64,000 nt of DNA. Origin: Mangrovibacter plantisponsor (GTDB taxonomy: Bacteria; Pseudomonadota; Gammaproteobacteria; Enterobacterales; Enterobacteriaceae). Below are positions 36,677 through 45,217 of the stretch, one piece after another (positions within the stretch are counted from its first letter, which is position 1; every line of letters starts with the position of its first letter). The stretch is from NCBI RefSeq assembly GCF_003182475.1, contig NZ_QGTS01000003.1:180876-244875 (forward strand). Direction: 5' to 3'. The position numbers and the translations under genes were made by a program. The notes beneath the pieces are model-generated. The model searched no databases, was not told the origin of the DNA, and saw only the letters and a list, made by a program, of their open reading frames with translations.

Positions 36677-39642
36677 GCGTAGACGCTCCCGCTATCAATC
36701 CAGTAATAATTTGCGCTGTTTTGCCGGTAAGCCAGCGTATTGAGTTTCAGGCTTAACTGCGACAACGGCACTTTGCGCCCGTCCTGTAACCAGGCGTCTG
36801 CCAGTTCAAACGACAACGGGGTATCACCACCGTGAGTCTGGAGCTGCAGGCGAACATTCAGTACACCATCACCAGCAATGGCGCGGGACAGCCCGGCATC
36901 GTCAATCGATAAGGTATACAGCGGCGTGGCAGGCCAGCGGGCGTTATCCAGTTGCCGGAAACCCAGCGTCACGTTTCCGCGCAAGGGGAAACTTACCTTA
37001 GTAGCCAGTTTCTCGCCCGGGTTATCCAGGTCAATATCCTGATACCAAACATTTTCTTCACTCAACATGTTGTTGCTGTCCAGAACACCCAGGTGGCGAA
37101 TGGTCGAGTAGGCCTTGATATCCGCAGCCTTGAAGTTAAAACCCGGTAGCCGCAGGTCCAGCGCCAGGCTGCACAGCATCGCGCCAATGGCCGCAGTGGA
37201 TTTAGGGTTGCCAATTCGCCCTTGTTCACTGAACGGGTACCATTCATGAACCGGGTAGTTTTCCAGCCACACCAGGCGGTTAACAGGCACGGGTTGCAGG
37301 TAACGAATAAGTGCCTGAACCCCAGGCAGGCAACCAGGCCTGCCGGTGATTAATAATACGTCACAGCAATAGTGCGATACCGCTTCACACAATGCATGCA
37401 ATGGCGCGGTTATGCGGAATTTGCCCGTCATTAAGGCGTCATGAAGCATGGCGAAAGGTACATCAAGAGGTACGGCCATCAGGTTGAACCCGTCACTCTG
37501 CGGAGGTAATGCCCCTTGTACGGCTTTATTAATGTACTGGAGAACATTTTCACCCGGCGCAGTTGTCAGCAAATCGCCGAAAGTACTGTAAAGCCCGGAT
37601 TGTGGGTCACTGGAGTCCTGTTCTTCCCAGGCGCTCAATAATTTGTGCCCCAATGGCATAAACAGTTGCAAAGCAGCTTGCTGGCGCAAAATCCCCTGGG
37701 TGTCCATCCGCCCGGATTCACCAAACAAATGCCCCATAAGGCCAGATGCGTCTACCACCCCGGCTTGCTGAAAAGCCTGCTCAAGCGCGGGTAAAATAGC
37801 CAGTTGAATTACATCGAGCAGAATATCATCACCGGCAATTTTAAACCCTTCTCGGAACAGTAATGTCGGGGCGATTTTTACGTTGCTGCCAGTACCTTCA
37901 TCCAGTTGATAGCGGGTAATTGCCATATCGGTTGTGCCGCCACCAATATCAATGGTTGCCACACGAATTGCCCGGCCCGGTTGTTCATCGTCTGCCAGGC
38001 GGTCTTTACGGGCCAATGTGGAGAAAAACTGATCCGTTTTACCGGCAAATTTCATCACGGCTTCGTTATATAACCAGACTAGCTGACCACAACTGGCTTC
38101 ATCCCAGTCAAGGTGAATTGCCGGCACCGGAACAACAGTGCGCTGGCGCTCTGCCGGGCGGGAAAAATCGTCGTCGGCCGGATGCCAGCCCAGCGCTTTC
38201 CAGATAACCGCAATCGCATCTTCCATTCTCTGGCGGAAAATGGCTTTCTCTTGTTTCGGCATTGCCGATGGTAACGTCAAAATCAGTGTTCTTAACTGGC
38301 GAGGTGAAGTGGGGTAGCCCTGAGCCAGGCGGCTGGAAACACTATTAATCTGTGCCAGCGCCTGCATCAGCAGCTCACACAGCATATGCATCATTAATGA
38401 GCTACGCGTGTAATGGGGGGAAAACACCGGCAGGCGTTCATCTGGCGGCAACTGATACAGTGGTTGCCCCTCATCATTCATCAGGTTCATTAACGGCCAG
38501 GCGGTTGCCAGAGGCTCACGCTGGGTATGGGTATTAAACTGGCTAAAACGCCACTCTTCATTACCTGGTGTTTCATCCCACAGGTAACGGCGCGGGCTGG
38601 AGATGCCACTGTTGCCCTCGGTACCACGGCGTGCTATTGCCAGGTTACGCGCTTCATCGCCTACGCGCACAATAGCAGGCCACATAAACGCTTCATCACG
38701 ACCACTCTCGACAGAGAAGTGGGTTTTACCAAACCGCGCTTCATTAAACTCCATCCGGCTGGTAAACATCAGGGCATTCAGGTACTGCGGCTCGCTTAAA
38801 TTACGAATCTGTAGGGCCATTGTCTGGCGTAAACCGTCGTTTGTTGGGCCATGGTCTTCAATCAATACGCCGCAGGTATGGGTATTACCTACATCCAGTA
38901 CCAAATCGACCGGGATCGCCGGCGTTTGCAGGGTTTCACCAACAATTTTCACTTCAGGAATGTTGAGCGAGCTAAGCAGGGTGAGCACATTCATCCAGTG
39001 AGCCTGGTACTCAAACAACTTCATCGAACGTGCAATATCTTCTTCGCTACGCCCTTGTTCGCGAGTAGCGTACTGGGTGAAAACTTCACGCAACCAGCCA
39101 TCGACCCAGGTTTGGTCCAGAAATTCCGCCACATCCTGATTCTGCCAGGCCAGAGTAAAGCGCGTGCCATTACGCACATCACTTTGCAGCGGCGCCAGGC
39201 CGCCAAGATGTTCATCTTCTGCCAGTTGAGTATCAAAAGCGACAACAATACGGTGGGTATTGCCTTTGCTGTCTGGCGCTGCCAGTTGGCGAATCTGAAT
39301 ACGAGCCCAGTTATCCGGGCCACCCACAAAAGTGCGGGGCGGGTTGAAGCGCAGGAAAGGAAGGGGCAACCATACGCCATCCATCATTTGCAGTGACTGG
39401 CTGAGTGGTTGGGTCACTTCCGGTTTAACCACTTCAGGAGCACTGGCATCGAGAGTGGGCAAGCTGTATTTCCCAGGAATAATATCGTAATCAAGGCGCA
39501 GTAACGGCCCGTTTGCTGTTTTACGGACGAAACAGCCCTGGTTGGGCATATCAAAAGGCGTTACGCCAAAATCCAGAAACTGCACACCGCTATTCTGAAT
39601 CAGCGTGACGCTTTGTTTGTAATCACTCAGGGGTGCCAGCAT
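36673..39642 (-). CDS. srfB: SrfB-like protein with actin/Hsp70-type ATPase motifs
   Basis: A 989-residue SrfB homologue. Two loops look like the phosphate-binding motifs of the actin/Hsp70/FtsA fold: 'LVLDVGNTHTCGVLIED' near residues 250-266 and 'VATIDIGGGTTDMAITRY' near 567-584. 'DVLLITGRPGCLPGVQALI' further on resembles the adenosine motif. So it is probably an ATP-binding chaperone- or cytoskeleton-like protein. It lies three bases after srfA and overlaps srfC by four bases. The role of SrfABC is not established. Confidence 0.88.
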   Translation of the reverse strand: MLAPLSDYKQSVTLIQNSGVQFLDFGVTPFDMPNQGCFVRKTANGPLLRLDYDIIPGKYSLPTLDASAPEVVKPEVTQPLSQSLQMMDGVWLPLPFLRFNPPRTFVGGPDNWARIQIRQLAAPDSKGNTHRIVVAFDTQLAEDEHLGGLAPLQSDVRNGTRFTLAWQNQDVAEFLDQTWVDGWLREVFTQYATREQGRSEEDIARSMKLFEYQAHWMNVLTLLSSLNIPEVKIVGETLQTPAIPVDLVLDVGNTHTCGVLIEDHGPTNDGLRQTMALQIRNLSEPQYLNALMFTSRMEFNEARFGKTHFSVESGRDEAFMWPAIVRVGDEARNLAIARRGTEGNSGISSPRRYLWDETPGNEEWRFSQFNTHTQREPLATAWPLMNLMNDEGQPLYQLPPDERLPVFSPHYTRSSLMMHMLCELLMQALAQINSVSSRLAQGYPTSPRQLRTLILTLPSAMPKQEKAIFRQRMEDAIAVIWKALGWHPADDDFSRPAERQRTVVPVPAIHLDWDEASCGQLVWLYNEAVMKFAGKTDQFFSTLARKDRLADDEQPGRAIRVATIDIGGGTTDMAITRYQLDEGTGSNVKIAPTLLFREGFKIAGDDILLDVIQLAILPALEQAFQQAGVVDASGLMGHLFGESGRMDTQGILRQQAALQLFMPLGHKLLSAWEEQDSSDPQSGLYSTFGDLLTTAPGENVLQYINKAVQGALPPQSDGFNLMAVPLDVPFAMLHDALMTGKFRITAPLHALCEAVSHYCCDVLLITGRPGCLPGVQALIRYLQPVPVNRLVWLENYPVHEWYPFSEQGRIGNPKSTAAIGAMLCSLALDLRLPGFNFKAADIKAYSTIRHLGVLDSNNMLSEENVWYQDIDLDNPGEKLATKVSFPLRGNVTLGFRQLDNARWPATPLYTLSIDDAGLSRAIAGDGVLNVRLQLQTHGGDTPLSFELADAWLQDGRKVPLSQLSLKLNTLAYRQNSANYYWIDSGSVYA

Positions 39643-39645
39643 GGG

Positions 39646-40977
39646 TTACTTACTCACTTTAATTAACGTTACAGGCGTTGCCGGGTGCTCGCTGTAGTTT
39701 GCGCTACAAACAGCGAAGTTGTTTTCACCCTGTTCACAGGCAATTTCCGGCATGGGATAACGGCTGCCATTACTGCACCGCGCGCTACCACGGGGTTTAA
39801 TCATCAACTGACCAGTTTTCAGCAAACCAGAAAAGATCTCCGCCCGGCAGGTCACATTTTTCTCGGGGTTAAAGCGCACGGTCCCTTTATTTTTTTGGAT
39901 CTGGTAATGCATCACCTCGGGCACATCCAGCCCATTCAGTGGTTTTACCACCACTCGCCAGTTACCATTAAGGAAACGGGTGGTGCCCATCCGCACATCT
40001 GTTACCGGCATTTCCAGAGCATTTTTCGGCGGTGCTACTGGCTTAATCTCTTGCTGTGGCGGAGGAGGTGGCGGAGGTGCCACAACGGTTGCACTGGCAA
40101 CAGGCAGTGTCATGGGTAGCGGAGCTATAGCCACTTTGGGAGCAACGGGTTGCACAGGTTGCACAGCGCTGGCCTGAACGGGGGCACTGTGCTGGCTCAT
40201 ACCCCACCAAACTGCAGGTGCGGCAATCGCGACTGCCACGGCTGCGGCGGCAGGCAAAAGCCACACTGGCCGTTTTTTGGCTATTACAGGGGCAGGCGCG
40301 GCTGGCGCCACAGGTGCTTCTTCAGGTGTATCCGAATCTTCCGCGTAGACAGCATTCAATGTTTCCACATTGGGAGCCGCCTGTTTTGGTTTGCTGTACA
40401 GTAATGGTTCGTCAGGCGAGCTGATTGCGGGTTGGCTGACCAGCGGTTCAGGTTCTTCAGGCTCTGGTTCAGGTATCACCACCGGTACAACAGGCTCCTG
40501 GTGGCGCAAACACTGCAGAACATCGTCCTGCATATCCTGATTCAGTTGCAGGAATCCCCAAAAAGTAATTACAGGTTTATCATCAACCAGAAATAAATGG
40601 TTTGCTCCTGGGAAATGCACAGCCTTTGCCAGCAATGCGCCAAATAACTGAATCGAAGCATTCCCGGACTGCAAACAGCGCTGGCTCAGAGTGGTGATGT
40701 TATCAACGTACTTTTCCAGCGTTTTTAATGCTTGTTTGCGCTGGCTGTCGCTGGCACCGCTCCATGTGGTGACTTTTCCCGAAAAGCTGGCATACCAGTC
40801 TACCCGGTCACCATCATCATTAAGTTGGGGGATAGCCAGGCTGTCTGCAACAACCTGCAGGCGACGCAAACGCAAGGTTTCTCGAATTTGCCGCGCGGAA
40901 TCAAACACAGGCTGGCCGTTCTCGCCAAGGGCCAGAAAATCATCAAGAAAACCGCTTCGTAATAGTGTTTTTGCCAC
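39646..40977 (-). CDS. srfA: SrfA-like proline-rich single-helix membrane protein
   Basis: A 443-residue SrfA homologue. The family start is 'VAKTLLRSGFLDDFLALGENGQPVFDSARQIRETLRL', so GTG 40977 is taken as the start; ATG 41070 would add 31 unlike residues. Layout: cytoplasmic N-domain, acidic Pro/Glu linker, one transmembrane helix near residues 236-260 ('PVWLLPAAAAVAVAIAAPAVWWG'), a Pro-rich run (seven or so prolines), and a C-terminal domain with several Cys. It would anchor SrfB and SrfC at the inner membrane with its C-terminus in the periplasm. Confidence 0.85.
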   Translation of the reverse strand: MAKTLLRSGFLDDFLALGENGQPVFDSARQIRETLRLRRLQVVADSLAIPQLNDDGDRVDWYASFSGKVTTWSGASDSQRKQALKTLEKYVDNITTLSQRCLQSGNASIQLFGALLAKAVHFPGANHLFLVDDKPVITFWGFLQLNQDMQDDVLQCLRHQEPVVPVVIPEPEPEEPEPLVSQPAISSPDEPLLYSKPKQAAPNVETLNAVYAEDSDTPEEAPVAPAAPAPVIAKKRPVWLLPAAAAVAVAIAAPAVWWGMSQHSAPVQASAVQPVQPVAPKVAIAPLPMTLPVASATVVAPPPPPPPQQEIKPVAPPKNALEMPVTDVRMGTTRFLNGNWRVVVKPLNGLDVPEVMHYQIQKNKGTVRFNPEKNVTCRAEIFSGLLKTGQLMIKPRGSARCSNGSRYPMPEIACEQGENNFAVCSANYSEHPATPVTLIKVSK

Positions 40978-41230
40978 AGTGTTGGTCTCAAAAGCTATCT
41001 TCACGTTTTTACTATAAATTGCACTTAGGGAAGCTAAACGGTAGAAGAGAGGGCAAAATGGGCAAATCATCGCGCTATTAATACAGTGGCTTTTTCTTGA
41101 CTAAACCAGAAAAAGCGCTTTCACTTTTCTGCTAACTGCTTGACGAGCCGCAAAAAAAATGACAAACAGAAATACTAACAGGTAAGCATCAGGCTAACAG
41201 GCAGCTGTTGTATCAAAAAAGGAGCAAACC

Positions 41231-41977
41231 ATGGTCTCATCGCGCCCGCTGTTGGTTGTGCAAATGGGCTATCCCCCGGCAGTTTTACAGGAATCCATTG
41301 GCGACCAGGCTGCCTGGTTTGCGCAGGCTCTTGGCCCCTCGTGCCCGGTAAGGGTGGTGCGGCCATTTTTGGGTGAAACATTGCCTGCGGCACATGAGCT
41401 GAGTGCGGTGGTGATTAGCGGTTCATGGTCAATGGTGACGGATCATGAACCCTGGAGCGACGCAACGGGCGCCTGGGTGCGGATGCTGATGGACAATCGG
41501 GTGCCGTTGTTGGGGATTTGTTATGGCCATCAATTGATGTCATGGGCATTAGGTGGCGAAGTGGGTTACCACCCAGAAGGGCCGGAAATCGGGCAGAAAA
41601 CCGTATGGTGTGCCCCCCGTCCGGGAACAGACCCGTTATTAGGCTCATTTCCAGAATCATTTGACGCTTTTCTGACCCATGAACAAAGTGTGCTGGCACC
41701 ACCTCCCGGGGCCGAAGTACTGGGCTCATCAGCCCATGACTCACACCAGATAATTCGTTACTCACCGGAGGCTTTGTCTGTGCAATTTCATCCGGAATTC
41801 TCAGGGCAGATAATGCGGGAAATTATCCGCTACCGGGCCAATAAACACGCTATGCCAGTGCAACAACAGGCTGAATTAGAAACCGGAATCAGCCAGACAC
41901 CATGGAGTGCGCAAATACTGCAACGTTTTGCCACACACTATGCCCGGGGGCAGGCAGATAATGCAGTTGCCGGCTGA
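41231..41977 (+). CDS. Class I glutamine amidotransferase-like protein
   Basis: A 248-residue GATase-1 domain protein. The nucleophile elbow 'LLGICYGHQLMSWALGG' (Cys) and 'SVQFHPEFSG' (His, Glu) complete the triad; 'SAVVISGSWSMVTDHEPWSDATGAWV' is the GuaA-like N-terminal part. It may release ammonia from glutamine or hydrolyse gamma-glutamyl bonds. AAGGAG precedes ATG 41231. It precedes ydcY by about 35 bases and may be co-transcribed with it. The acceptor is unknown. Confidence 0.88.
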   Translation: MVSSRPLLVVQMGYPPAVLQESIGDQAAWFAQALGPSCPVRVVRPFLGETLPAAHELSAVVISGSWSMVTDHEPWSDATGAWVRMLMDNRVPLLGICYGHQLMSWALGGEVGYHPEGPEIGQKTVWCAPRPGTDPLLGSFPESFDAFLTHEQSVLAPPPGAEVLGSSAHDSHQIIRYSPEALSVQFHPEFSGQIMREIIRYRANKHAMPVQQQAELETGISQTPWSAQILQRFATHYARGQADNAVAG

Positions 41978-42012
41978 GCCGGGCATTCTTATATTTAAAA
42001 CAGGAGGTGAGC

Positions 42013-42270
42013 ATGTCAAATCAGGAAACCATCATTGCCCAGGTGGACGAGGCGATTCGTTCTAATCAAATCATTCCAATGAATGAATTACTGGTTGAGT
42101 TGAGCAATAACGCCGAATTGACGCGTGAATTCAGGTATGAGCAGCAACAACGGCTGCGTATCACCATTGCCCACCATGGCCAGCGCCATAAAGAAGACCA
42201 GGAGTCGCCAGACGAACGGGTTGCACATTTACGTGAGGGTGGTGAAATCCCGGTGCATAAACAGCCGTAG
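42013..42270 (+). CDS. ydcY: YdcY, DUF2526 protein
   Basis: An 85-residue soluble protein of the DUF2526 family: 'MSNQETIIAQVDEAIRSNQIIPMNELLVELSNNAELTREFRYEQQQRLRITIAHHGQ' is close to E. coli YdcY (77 residues); the tail is longer. Function unknown. ATG 42013 has AGGAGGT five bases upstream; the GTG at 42007 falls inside that ribosome site. The toxin gene ortT (ydcX), which precedes ydcY in E. coli, is absent. Confidence 0.92.
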   Translation: MSNQETIIAQVDEAIRSNQIIPMNELLVELSNNAELTREFRYEQQQRLRITIAHHGQRHKEDQESPDERVAHLREGGEIPVHKQP

Positions 42271-42277
42271 CTACAAT

Positions 42278-42307
42278 AAAAAACGTCTCCTTGCGAAGAC
42301 GTTTTTT
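42278..42307 (+). terminator. Rho-independent terminator after ydcY (bidirectional)
   Basis: AAAAAACGTCT (42278-42288) pairs with AGACGTTTTTT (42297-42307), loop of eight. T run on both strands, so it can also end the minus-strand transcript carrying the Gly-rich lipoprotein. Confidence 0.92.
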
Positions 42308-42339
42308 ACTCTGTATTACCCGTTCACCGAGTAAAACGT

Positions 42340-42492
42340 TTAACCGCGTGGGCCGCCACCCATCATCATTCCCGGGCCGCCACCTCCGCCATGCCCGCCA
42401 TGCCCGCCGGGGCCAGGCCCCCACCAGGGTACACAACCAGACAGACTGGCAATTGCCAGTGCTGCACATAAAACCATTACACACTTTTTCAT
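42340..42492 (-). CDS. Tiny glycine-rich lipoprotein
   Basis: A 50-residue predicted lipoprotein. The signal 'MKKCVMVLCAALAIASLSGC' ends in an LSGC lipobox; the mature part is 'CVPWWGPGPGGHGG...' with His-Gly and Gly repeats and a 'GPGMMMGGGPRG' tail. GAGAAGG lies six bases upstream of ATG 42492. I do not recognise a named family. It follows ydcZ by 109 bases on the same strand and ends near a bidirectional terminator. His/Met/Gly richness could mean metal binding, but that is a guess. Confidence 0.75.
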   Translation of the reverse strand: MKKCVMVLCAALAIASLSGCVPWWGPGPGGHGGHGGGGGPGMMMGGGPRG

Positions 42493-42601
42493 AGCAACCT
42501 TCTCATACAACCCTGAACACGATGTGCAGGAAGGGCACTTTGCCAGAATGCCACGGCTAAAAAATGAAGAATCTGTGGAGAAATTCACGCAGGCCTTAAA
42601 T

Positions 42602-43051
42602 TCAGAATTCGCGACGTGCAACCAGCCAGGCACCAATAATCAGCAAAATGGCACCACATAATGGGCTGACTAATGCCCGAAAACCAACACCACCACTGCG
42701 CATAATATCCATCACCAGGCCACCAATAAGCTGGCTGGCAACCAGCACTGCAATGGTGGTTGCAGCACCCAGAAACTGGTAACCCTGAATGCTGGCAAAA
42801 ACAAAAAATGAACCCAGTAACCCCGGAATAACAGTCCACCAGTGGATGCTGCGTGCCAGTTCAACAAAACCACCAGTACCATTGCGGGCAAGCAGAAAAG
42901 CGCAAAACAGCACAATACCTACCAGTGAATTAAGTAGCATGGCAATCAGTACACTCGAGGAGGACTGCGTTATACGCACCATCAAAGTGTTCTGAATAAC
43001 TAACCCAACGCCTGCCAGCACCAGGCAGAGCAGGGTAAGCGGGTTACTCAT
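42602..43051 (-). CDS. ydcZ: YdcZ, DMT-superfamily membrane protein (DUF606)
   Basis: A 149-residue protein with five predicted helices, a half-size DMT transporter of the DUF606 family ('LLCLVLAGVGLVIQNTLMVRITQSSSSVLIAMLLNSLVGIVLF', 'QFLGAATTIAVLVASQLIGGLVMDIM'). Probably works as a dimer. Substrate unknown. Its ATG overlaps the mnaT stop (ATGA), as in the E. coli order. Confidence 0.92.
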   Translation of the reverse strand: MSNPLTLLCLVLAGVGLVIQNTLMVRITQSSSSVLIAMLLNSLVGIVLFCAFLLARNGTGGFVELARSIHWWTVIPGLLGSFFVFASIQGYQFLGAATTIAVLVASQLIGGLVMDIMRSGGVGFRALVSPLCGAILLIIGAWLVARREF

Positions 43052-43566
43052 GGGCGGCTGTCCGGGTCAGTGCGGGTATCCAGTTGCAATTGCATAAAGG
43101 TTAAATCCAGCCAACGGCCAAATTTAGTGCCCACCTGCGGCATTTGCCCGGTCACCACAAAACCGAGTTGTTCATGGAGGTGGAGTGATGCCATGTTCTG
43201 CGATTCAATCGCTGCAACCATGACATGCACGCCTTTATCGCGGGCAACATCAACCAAATCCGCTAATAGCGCACGCCCGATACCTTTTCTGCTATGGCTG
43301 GGGTGAACATATACAGAATGTTCAACACTGTGGCGAAAGCCATCAAAAGACCGCCAGTCCCCATATGATGCGTAACCGATAACAGCACCATTTTCCTCAG
43401 CGACCCGCACCGGGAACCCCTTATCCTGGCGCTGACGCAACCAGTTAACCCGGTTTTCTGTATCTACTGTTTTGTCGTTCCAGATTGCTGCGGTATGTTT
43501 TACTGCGTGATTGTAAATCTCGGCAATCGCCTCGCAGTCTGCCTCTGTCCCCTGACGAATGTGCAT
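43048..43566 (-). CDS. mnaT: L-amino acid N-acetyltransferase MnaT (YncA)
   Basis: A 172-residue GNAT enzyme that acetylates methionine derivatives such as the sulfone and sulfoximine and, in related proteins, phosphinothricin. Seen: 'MHIRQGTEADCEAIAEIYNHAVKHTAAIWNDKTVDTENRVNWL', the acetyl-CoA motif 'HPSHSRKGIGRALLADLVDVA', and 'ASLHLHEQLGFVVTGQMPQVGTKFGRWLDLTFMQLQL'. It heads the mnaT-ydcZ unit and is divergent from the XRE regulator, which may control it. Confidence 0.94.
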   Translation of the reverse strand: MHIRQGTEADCEAIAEIYNHAVKHTAAIWNDKTVDTENRVNWLRQRQDKGFPVRVAEENGAVIGYASYGDWRSFDGFRHSVEHSVYVHPSHSRKGIGRALLADLVDVARDKGVHVMVAAIESQNMASLHLHEQLGFVVTGQMPQVGTKFGRWLDLTFMQLQLDTRTDPDSRP

Positions 43567-43578
43567 ACATCACTCCTG

Positions 43579-43607
43579 GTGATATTTTTCAAAAGTGTCA
43601 CTATAAT
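43579..43607 (+). promoter_or_regulatory. Promoter of the XRE-cupin gene, possibly giving a leaderless mRNA
   Basis: GTGATA (43579-43584), 17 bases, then a perfect TATAAT (43602-43607). Transcription would begin near 43614-43615, which is the A of ATG 43615. ATG 43606 lies inside the -10 box and could not be translated from this promoter. Confidence 0.55.
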
Positions 43608-43614
43608 GGACTAT

Positions 43615-44187
43615 ATGAATAATATAATAGACGGTTTAAATCAACGAATCTGTCAACGGATTCGAATAGAACGTGAATCTCATGGCTGGTCTGTCAGTGA
43701 ACTGGCGGAAAAAGCCGGGGTTTCTCGGGCTATGATTCATAAGATAGAGCGGGGCGAAAGCAGCCCGACGGCAACTCTGCTGGCAAGGCTCTCCGGGGCG
43801 TTGGGCATAAGTATGTCCACCCTAATTGCCCGTGCGGAAATGACATCCGGGCGTTTACTCCGCTATGGGCAACAACCCGTGTGGCAGGATCCCCAAACTA
43901 GCTACATCAGACGCCATCTTTCACCACGCAGCGACATGCCTGTTGACCTGGTGCAGGTTGAATTACCTGCTCGCCAGCATGTGCCAATGCCTGCTGCGGC
44001 ATATGCACTTGCACGTCAGTTAATTTGGGTACAGCAAGGTGCATTAGTTTTTGTTGAAGGTAATGTTCGCCATGAAATGGAGCAGGGTGACTGCCTTGAG
44101 TTAGGGCCGCCAAATGATTGCGAATTTCGCAACGAATCAGACAAGTCCTGTATATATATTGTTGTCAGGTTAAATCTACCCTCCTGA
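43615..44187 (+). CDS. XRE-cupin transcriptional regulator (SutR-like)
   Basis: A 190-residue regulator with the same layout as SutR: XRE helix-turn-helix 'RIRIERESHGWSVSELAEKAGVSRAMIHKIERGESSPTATLLARLSGALGISMSTL' and a C-terminal cupin ('LIWVQQGALVFVEGNVRHEMEQGDCLELGPPNDCEFRN'). It is divergent from mnaT with 48 bases between start codons, so mnaT-ydcZ is its likely target. ATG 43615 is chosen because the only good -10 box covers ATG 43606; no ribosome site is seen for either. Not present in the E. coli order. Confidence 0.87.
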   Translation: MNNIIDGLNQRICQRIRIERESHGWSVSELAEKAGVSRAMIHKIERGESSPTATLLARLSGALGISMSTLIARAEMTSGRLLRYGQQPVWQDPQTSYIRRHLSPRSDMPVDLVQVELPARQHVPMPAAAYALARQLIWVQQGALVFVEGNVRHEMEQGDCLELGPPNDCEFRNESDKSCIYIVVRLNLPS

Positions 44188-44413
44188 AAATTGTAATAAT
44201 TTGACTTAAAAAAAGTGAAATTGCGTATTGTTCCTAAAGTCATCCACACTCAATGCCGTTATAGTATGATTTATTAAGTTACTCATATTTATAACGATTA
44301 AAAATACGCTTTTTGGCTGTTTATTTTATTTAGACACTCACGCAATACGTGTTCCATCCCGCGCTCTATTGGCCCGGGAGGGTTTTTTATGTGTCCATAA
44401 CAGGGAGGGAATG

Positions 44414-45088
44414 ATGCTGGATTTGCACAATGCACAACACCTGAGTTTAACCATGCAGGTTGAGTTACGTCTTAAACACGCGCTTATTGCTGCCCAAATG
44501 GCACCCGGCGAGCGTCTGAATACGCGTGATATTGCAGAAGAAATGCATGTCAGTATTACCCCGGTACGCGAGGCTGTATTACGCCTGGTCGCGGAAGGTG
44601 CGTTATGTATTGCACCGGCACAGGCATTTACTGTGCCTAAAATCACCCGGTCACAATTCGATGAAATCGCCCTGATTCGTAAGGAGTTAGAAGGGGTGGC
44701 GATTCAGAGCCTGATTGAGCACCAGCCGCTGGGAAATATGGCACAACTGGCTGAGCTTAGTGAGATGTTTAATACAGCCCGCGATAAAGGTGATGCCCAC
44801 AGTGCTCTTCAGGCACAGCGCGAGTTTCGTTTTGCTTTATATGAACAAGCCCAATTGCCACTACTACTGGGAATGATAGAGCAGTTGTGGATCCGTGTTG
44901 GCCCTTGTTTTCATTTTCTGCGCCAGGTGCCTGAACATATTACTCAGCACCGCCACAGTTACGATGCACTGCTGGAAGCGATAAAAAAGAAAGATGTTGC
45001 CAGGGCACAGGATGAACTGGTTTTAGCAATAGAGCACAGCAACCAACTGGCAATGACCCATTTTTTTAATGCTGAGGCTCAGTCATAA
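44414..45088 (+). CDS. mcbR: McbR, GntR-family (FadR subfamily) regulator
   Basis: A 224-residue GntR/FCD regulator. DNA-binding part: 'LSLTMQVELRLKHALIAAQMAPGERLNTRDIAEEMHVSITPVREAVLRLVAEGALCIAPAQAFTVP', very like E. coli McbR (YncC), which controls mcbA and biofilm/colanic acid. C-terminal helical FCD domain ends in 'HRHSYDALLEAIKKKDVARAQDELVLAIEHSNQ'. ATG 44414 has AGGGAGGG upstream; ATG 44411 is equally possible. It stands convergent to yncD. Confidence 0.9.
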   Translation: MLDLHNAQHLSLTMQVELRLKHALIAAQMAPGERLNTRDIAEEMHVSITPVREAVLRLVAEGALCIAPAQAFTVPKITRSQFDEIALIRKELEGVAIQSLIEHQPLGNMAQLAELSEMFNTARDKGDAHSALQAQREFRFALYEQAQLPLLLGMIEQLWIRVGPCFHFLRQVPEHITQHRHSYDALLEAIKKKDVARAQDELVLAIEHSNQLAMTHFFNAEAQS

Positions 45089-45160
45089 AAGTCTTGCGGC
45101 GAAATAACACGCAAAACATAACAACGCAGTTGTGAAATAATACAGCCTGTTTTTACGACA

Positions 45161-45201
45161 TAAAAAACATGGGTGGTAAGAGTTACTTACCACCCATGTT
45201 T
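45161..45201 (-). terminator. Rho-independent terminator for yncD
   Basis: A perfect 16-base stem: AAACATGGGTGGTAAG (45165-45180) and its complement at 45186-45201, loop AGTTA. On the minus strand the stem ends in a T6 run, fitting the end of yncD at 45218; it also shields mcbR. Confidence 0.93.
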
Positions 45202-45217
45202 GCACTACGTTTAAAAT

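Noticed and set aside
40043-40264. Repeat-like tract in srfA (GGAGGTGGCGGAGG and similar) as a tandem repeat element
   Set aside because: It is the coding sequence of the Pro-rich linker of SrfA; the repeats follow from poly-Pro codons.
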